A DNA stretch of 6,067 nucleotides. Origin: Bacillota bacterium (GTDB taxonomy: Bacteria; Bacillota; Bacilli; Bacillales; Cytobacillaceae). Below the pieces are notes generated by a model. That model ran no database searches and was not told the origin of the DNA. It worked only from the letters and a program-made list of their open reading frames with translations. The stretch is taken from contig JAEWIG010000189.1 in the NCBI GenBank assembly GCA_023387295.1, forward strand, positions 1 to 6,067. Direction: 5' to 3'. The position numbers and the translations under genes were made by a program. Shown here in pieces: positions 5,671 to 6,067 of the stretch (its first letter is position 1; each line of letters opens with the position of its first letter).

Positions 5671-5716
5671 GACAATTCAACCTATATTTAGACAATAAAA
5701 GTATTTCCCGGACAAT
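5671..5716. repeat. Three GACAAT motifs at an exact 20-bp period
   Basis: GACAAT begins at 5671, 5691 and 5711, each preceded by G or A. Looser relatives occur at 5752 (GACAAG) and 5781 (GACACAAT). A 20-bp step is close to two helical turns, so a regulator could bind all sites on one DNA face. The remaining bases of the units are poorly conserved, so it is not a simple tandem duplication. Confidence 0.35.
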
Positions 5717-5786
5717 AATCTCCAAATTCCTACATTAATTAGGATGGAATAGACAAGTTATTAATTTAAAAAATATTTAAGACACA

Positions 5787-5803
5787 ATCCTTTGGAAAAG
5801 GAT
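5787..5803. other. Short hairpin in the gap before the ROK gene
   Basis: ATCCTTT-GGA-AAAGGAT is a perfect 7-bp inverted repeat with a 3-base loop. The following bases (GATTTATTT) are only loosely T-rich. It may be a weak terminator for the DUF1648 gene 150 bases upstream or a protein-binding site; neither is firm. Confidence 0.3.
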
Positions 5804-5834
5804 GATTTATTTCACGAAGTTATTATAATAATTG

Positions 5835-5848
5835 TGCGAGCGATTGCA
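5835..5848. promoter_or_regulatory. Possible cre (CcpA) site before the ROK kinase
   Basis: TGCGAGCGATTGCA fits the loose cre pattern TGNAANCGNTNNCA with one mismatch (G for A at position 4). It abuts a perfect TATAAT at 5850-5855, where CcpA binding would repress. TATAAT has no good -35 partner; the alternative TTGCAT (5844-5849), 17 bp, TAAAAT (5867-5872) has a weak -35. Catabolite control of a sugar kinase is plausible, but the match is short. Confidence 0.3.
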
Positions 5849-5910
5849 TTATAATCGTAAAAATATTAAAATTATTCCGACTGTAAAAAGTTTAGGAAGG
5901 GGATAGCCAA

Positions 5911-6067
5911 TTGAAGAAAGCGCTTGGTGTTGATATTGGTGGAACAAAAATTCGTATGGGGGTTGTTAATGAAGCTGGTGAAGTGCTTTTAGATAAGACA
6001 TTCCCTACACGAATCCCTTTGTACCCTTATTTAGAGGAACATATATTACAAATTATTGCAGAATATC
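5911..6067 (+). CDS. ROK family sugar kinase, 3' truncated by the window
   Basis: The first 52 residues begin MKKALGVDIGGTKIRMGVVN, the phosphate-1 ATP-binding motif (DIGGTK, 8-13) of ROK proteins, followed by the usual EAGEVL strand. The motif starts at residue 8 with no winged-helix domain before it, so this is a kinase (glucokinase or fructokinase type) rather than a NagC/XylR-like repressor. The TTG at 5911 follows AGGAAGGGG with about eight bases of spacing, and no ATG lies in a better position. The sugar-binding and zinc-binding motifs lie beyond the window edge, so the substrate cannot be assigned. Confidence 0.9.
   Translation, partial: MKKALGVDIGGTKIRMGVVNEAGEVLLDKTFPTRIPLYPYLEEHILQIIAEY

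Noticed and set aside
5671..5716. CRISPR-like array
   Set aside because: Only a 6-base core repeats; there are no 24-36 base repeats, unique spacers or cas genes.

Overview
The window looks like chromosomal DNA from a low-GC Bacillaceae-type Firmicute. The DNA is AT-rich, Shine-Dalgarno sites are strong (AGGAGG, AAAGGAG), two genes use TTG starts, SigA-type promoters and U-tailed terminators are easy to see, and the protein families are typical of bacilli. The species cannot be named from the sequence alone.

Layout. (1) 1-1734, plus strand: the 3' nine-tenths of an ABC-F ATPase, a soluble translation factor or ribosome-protection type protein whose start lies left of the window. (2) 1747-1782: a terminator shared by two convergent units. 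(3) 1787-2430, minus strand: a two-gene operon of a small XRE-type repressor and a four-helix membrane protein joined by an ATGA overlap. Its SigA promoter is bracketed by two copies of the palindrome TGTAAAG-N4-CTTTACA, the likely autoregulatory operators. (4) 2568-4508, minus strand: a MutS2-type ATPase that has the clamp, ATPase and KOW-like parts but no C-terminal Smr nuclease domain, followed by its own terminator. (5) 4509-5131: about 600 bases without a large gene but full of structure. On the minus strand there is a promoter, a strong RBS with a 7-codon ORF, a long hairpin with alternative pairings, two intrinsic terminators, a 28-codon hydrophobic ORF across the second terminator, and a 130-bp imperfect palindrome just before the MutS2-like gene. 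(6) 5132-5635, plus strand: a DUF1648 membrane protein with a TTG start. (7) 5636-5910: a non-coding gap with three GACAAT motifs exactly 20 bp apart, a short hairpin and a possible cre site. (8) 5911-6067, plus strand: the start of a ROK-family sugar kinase, cut by the window edge.

How the parts may work together. The leader at 5014-4687 reads towards the MutS2-like gene and has the layout of a ribosome-sensing transcription attenuator, the type of control known for some antibiotic-resistance genes in Firmicutes (for example vmlR and bmrCD in B. subtilis). Housekeeping MutS2 of B. subtilis acts on stalled or collided ribosomes, and ABC-F proteins also act on ribosomes. A working hypothesis is therefore that the left two-thirds of the window is a translation-stress locus with a Smr-less MutS2 paralogue under antibiotic-type attenuation. 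Genes and terminators are read directly from sequence. The functional link is inference.
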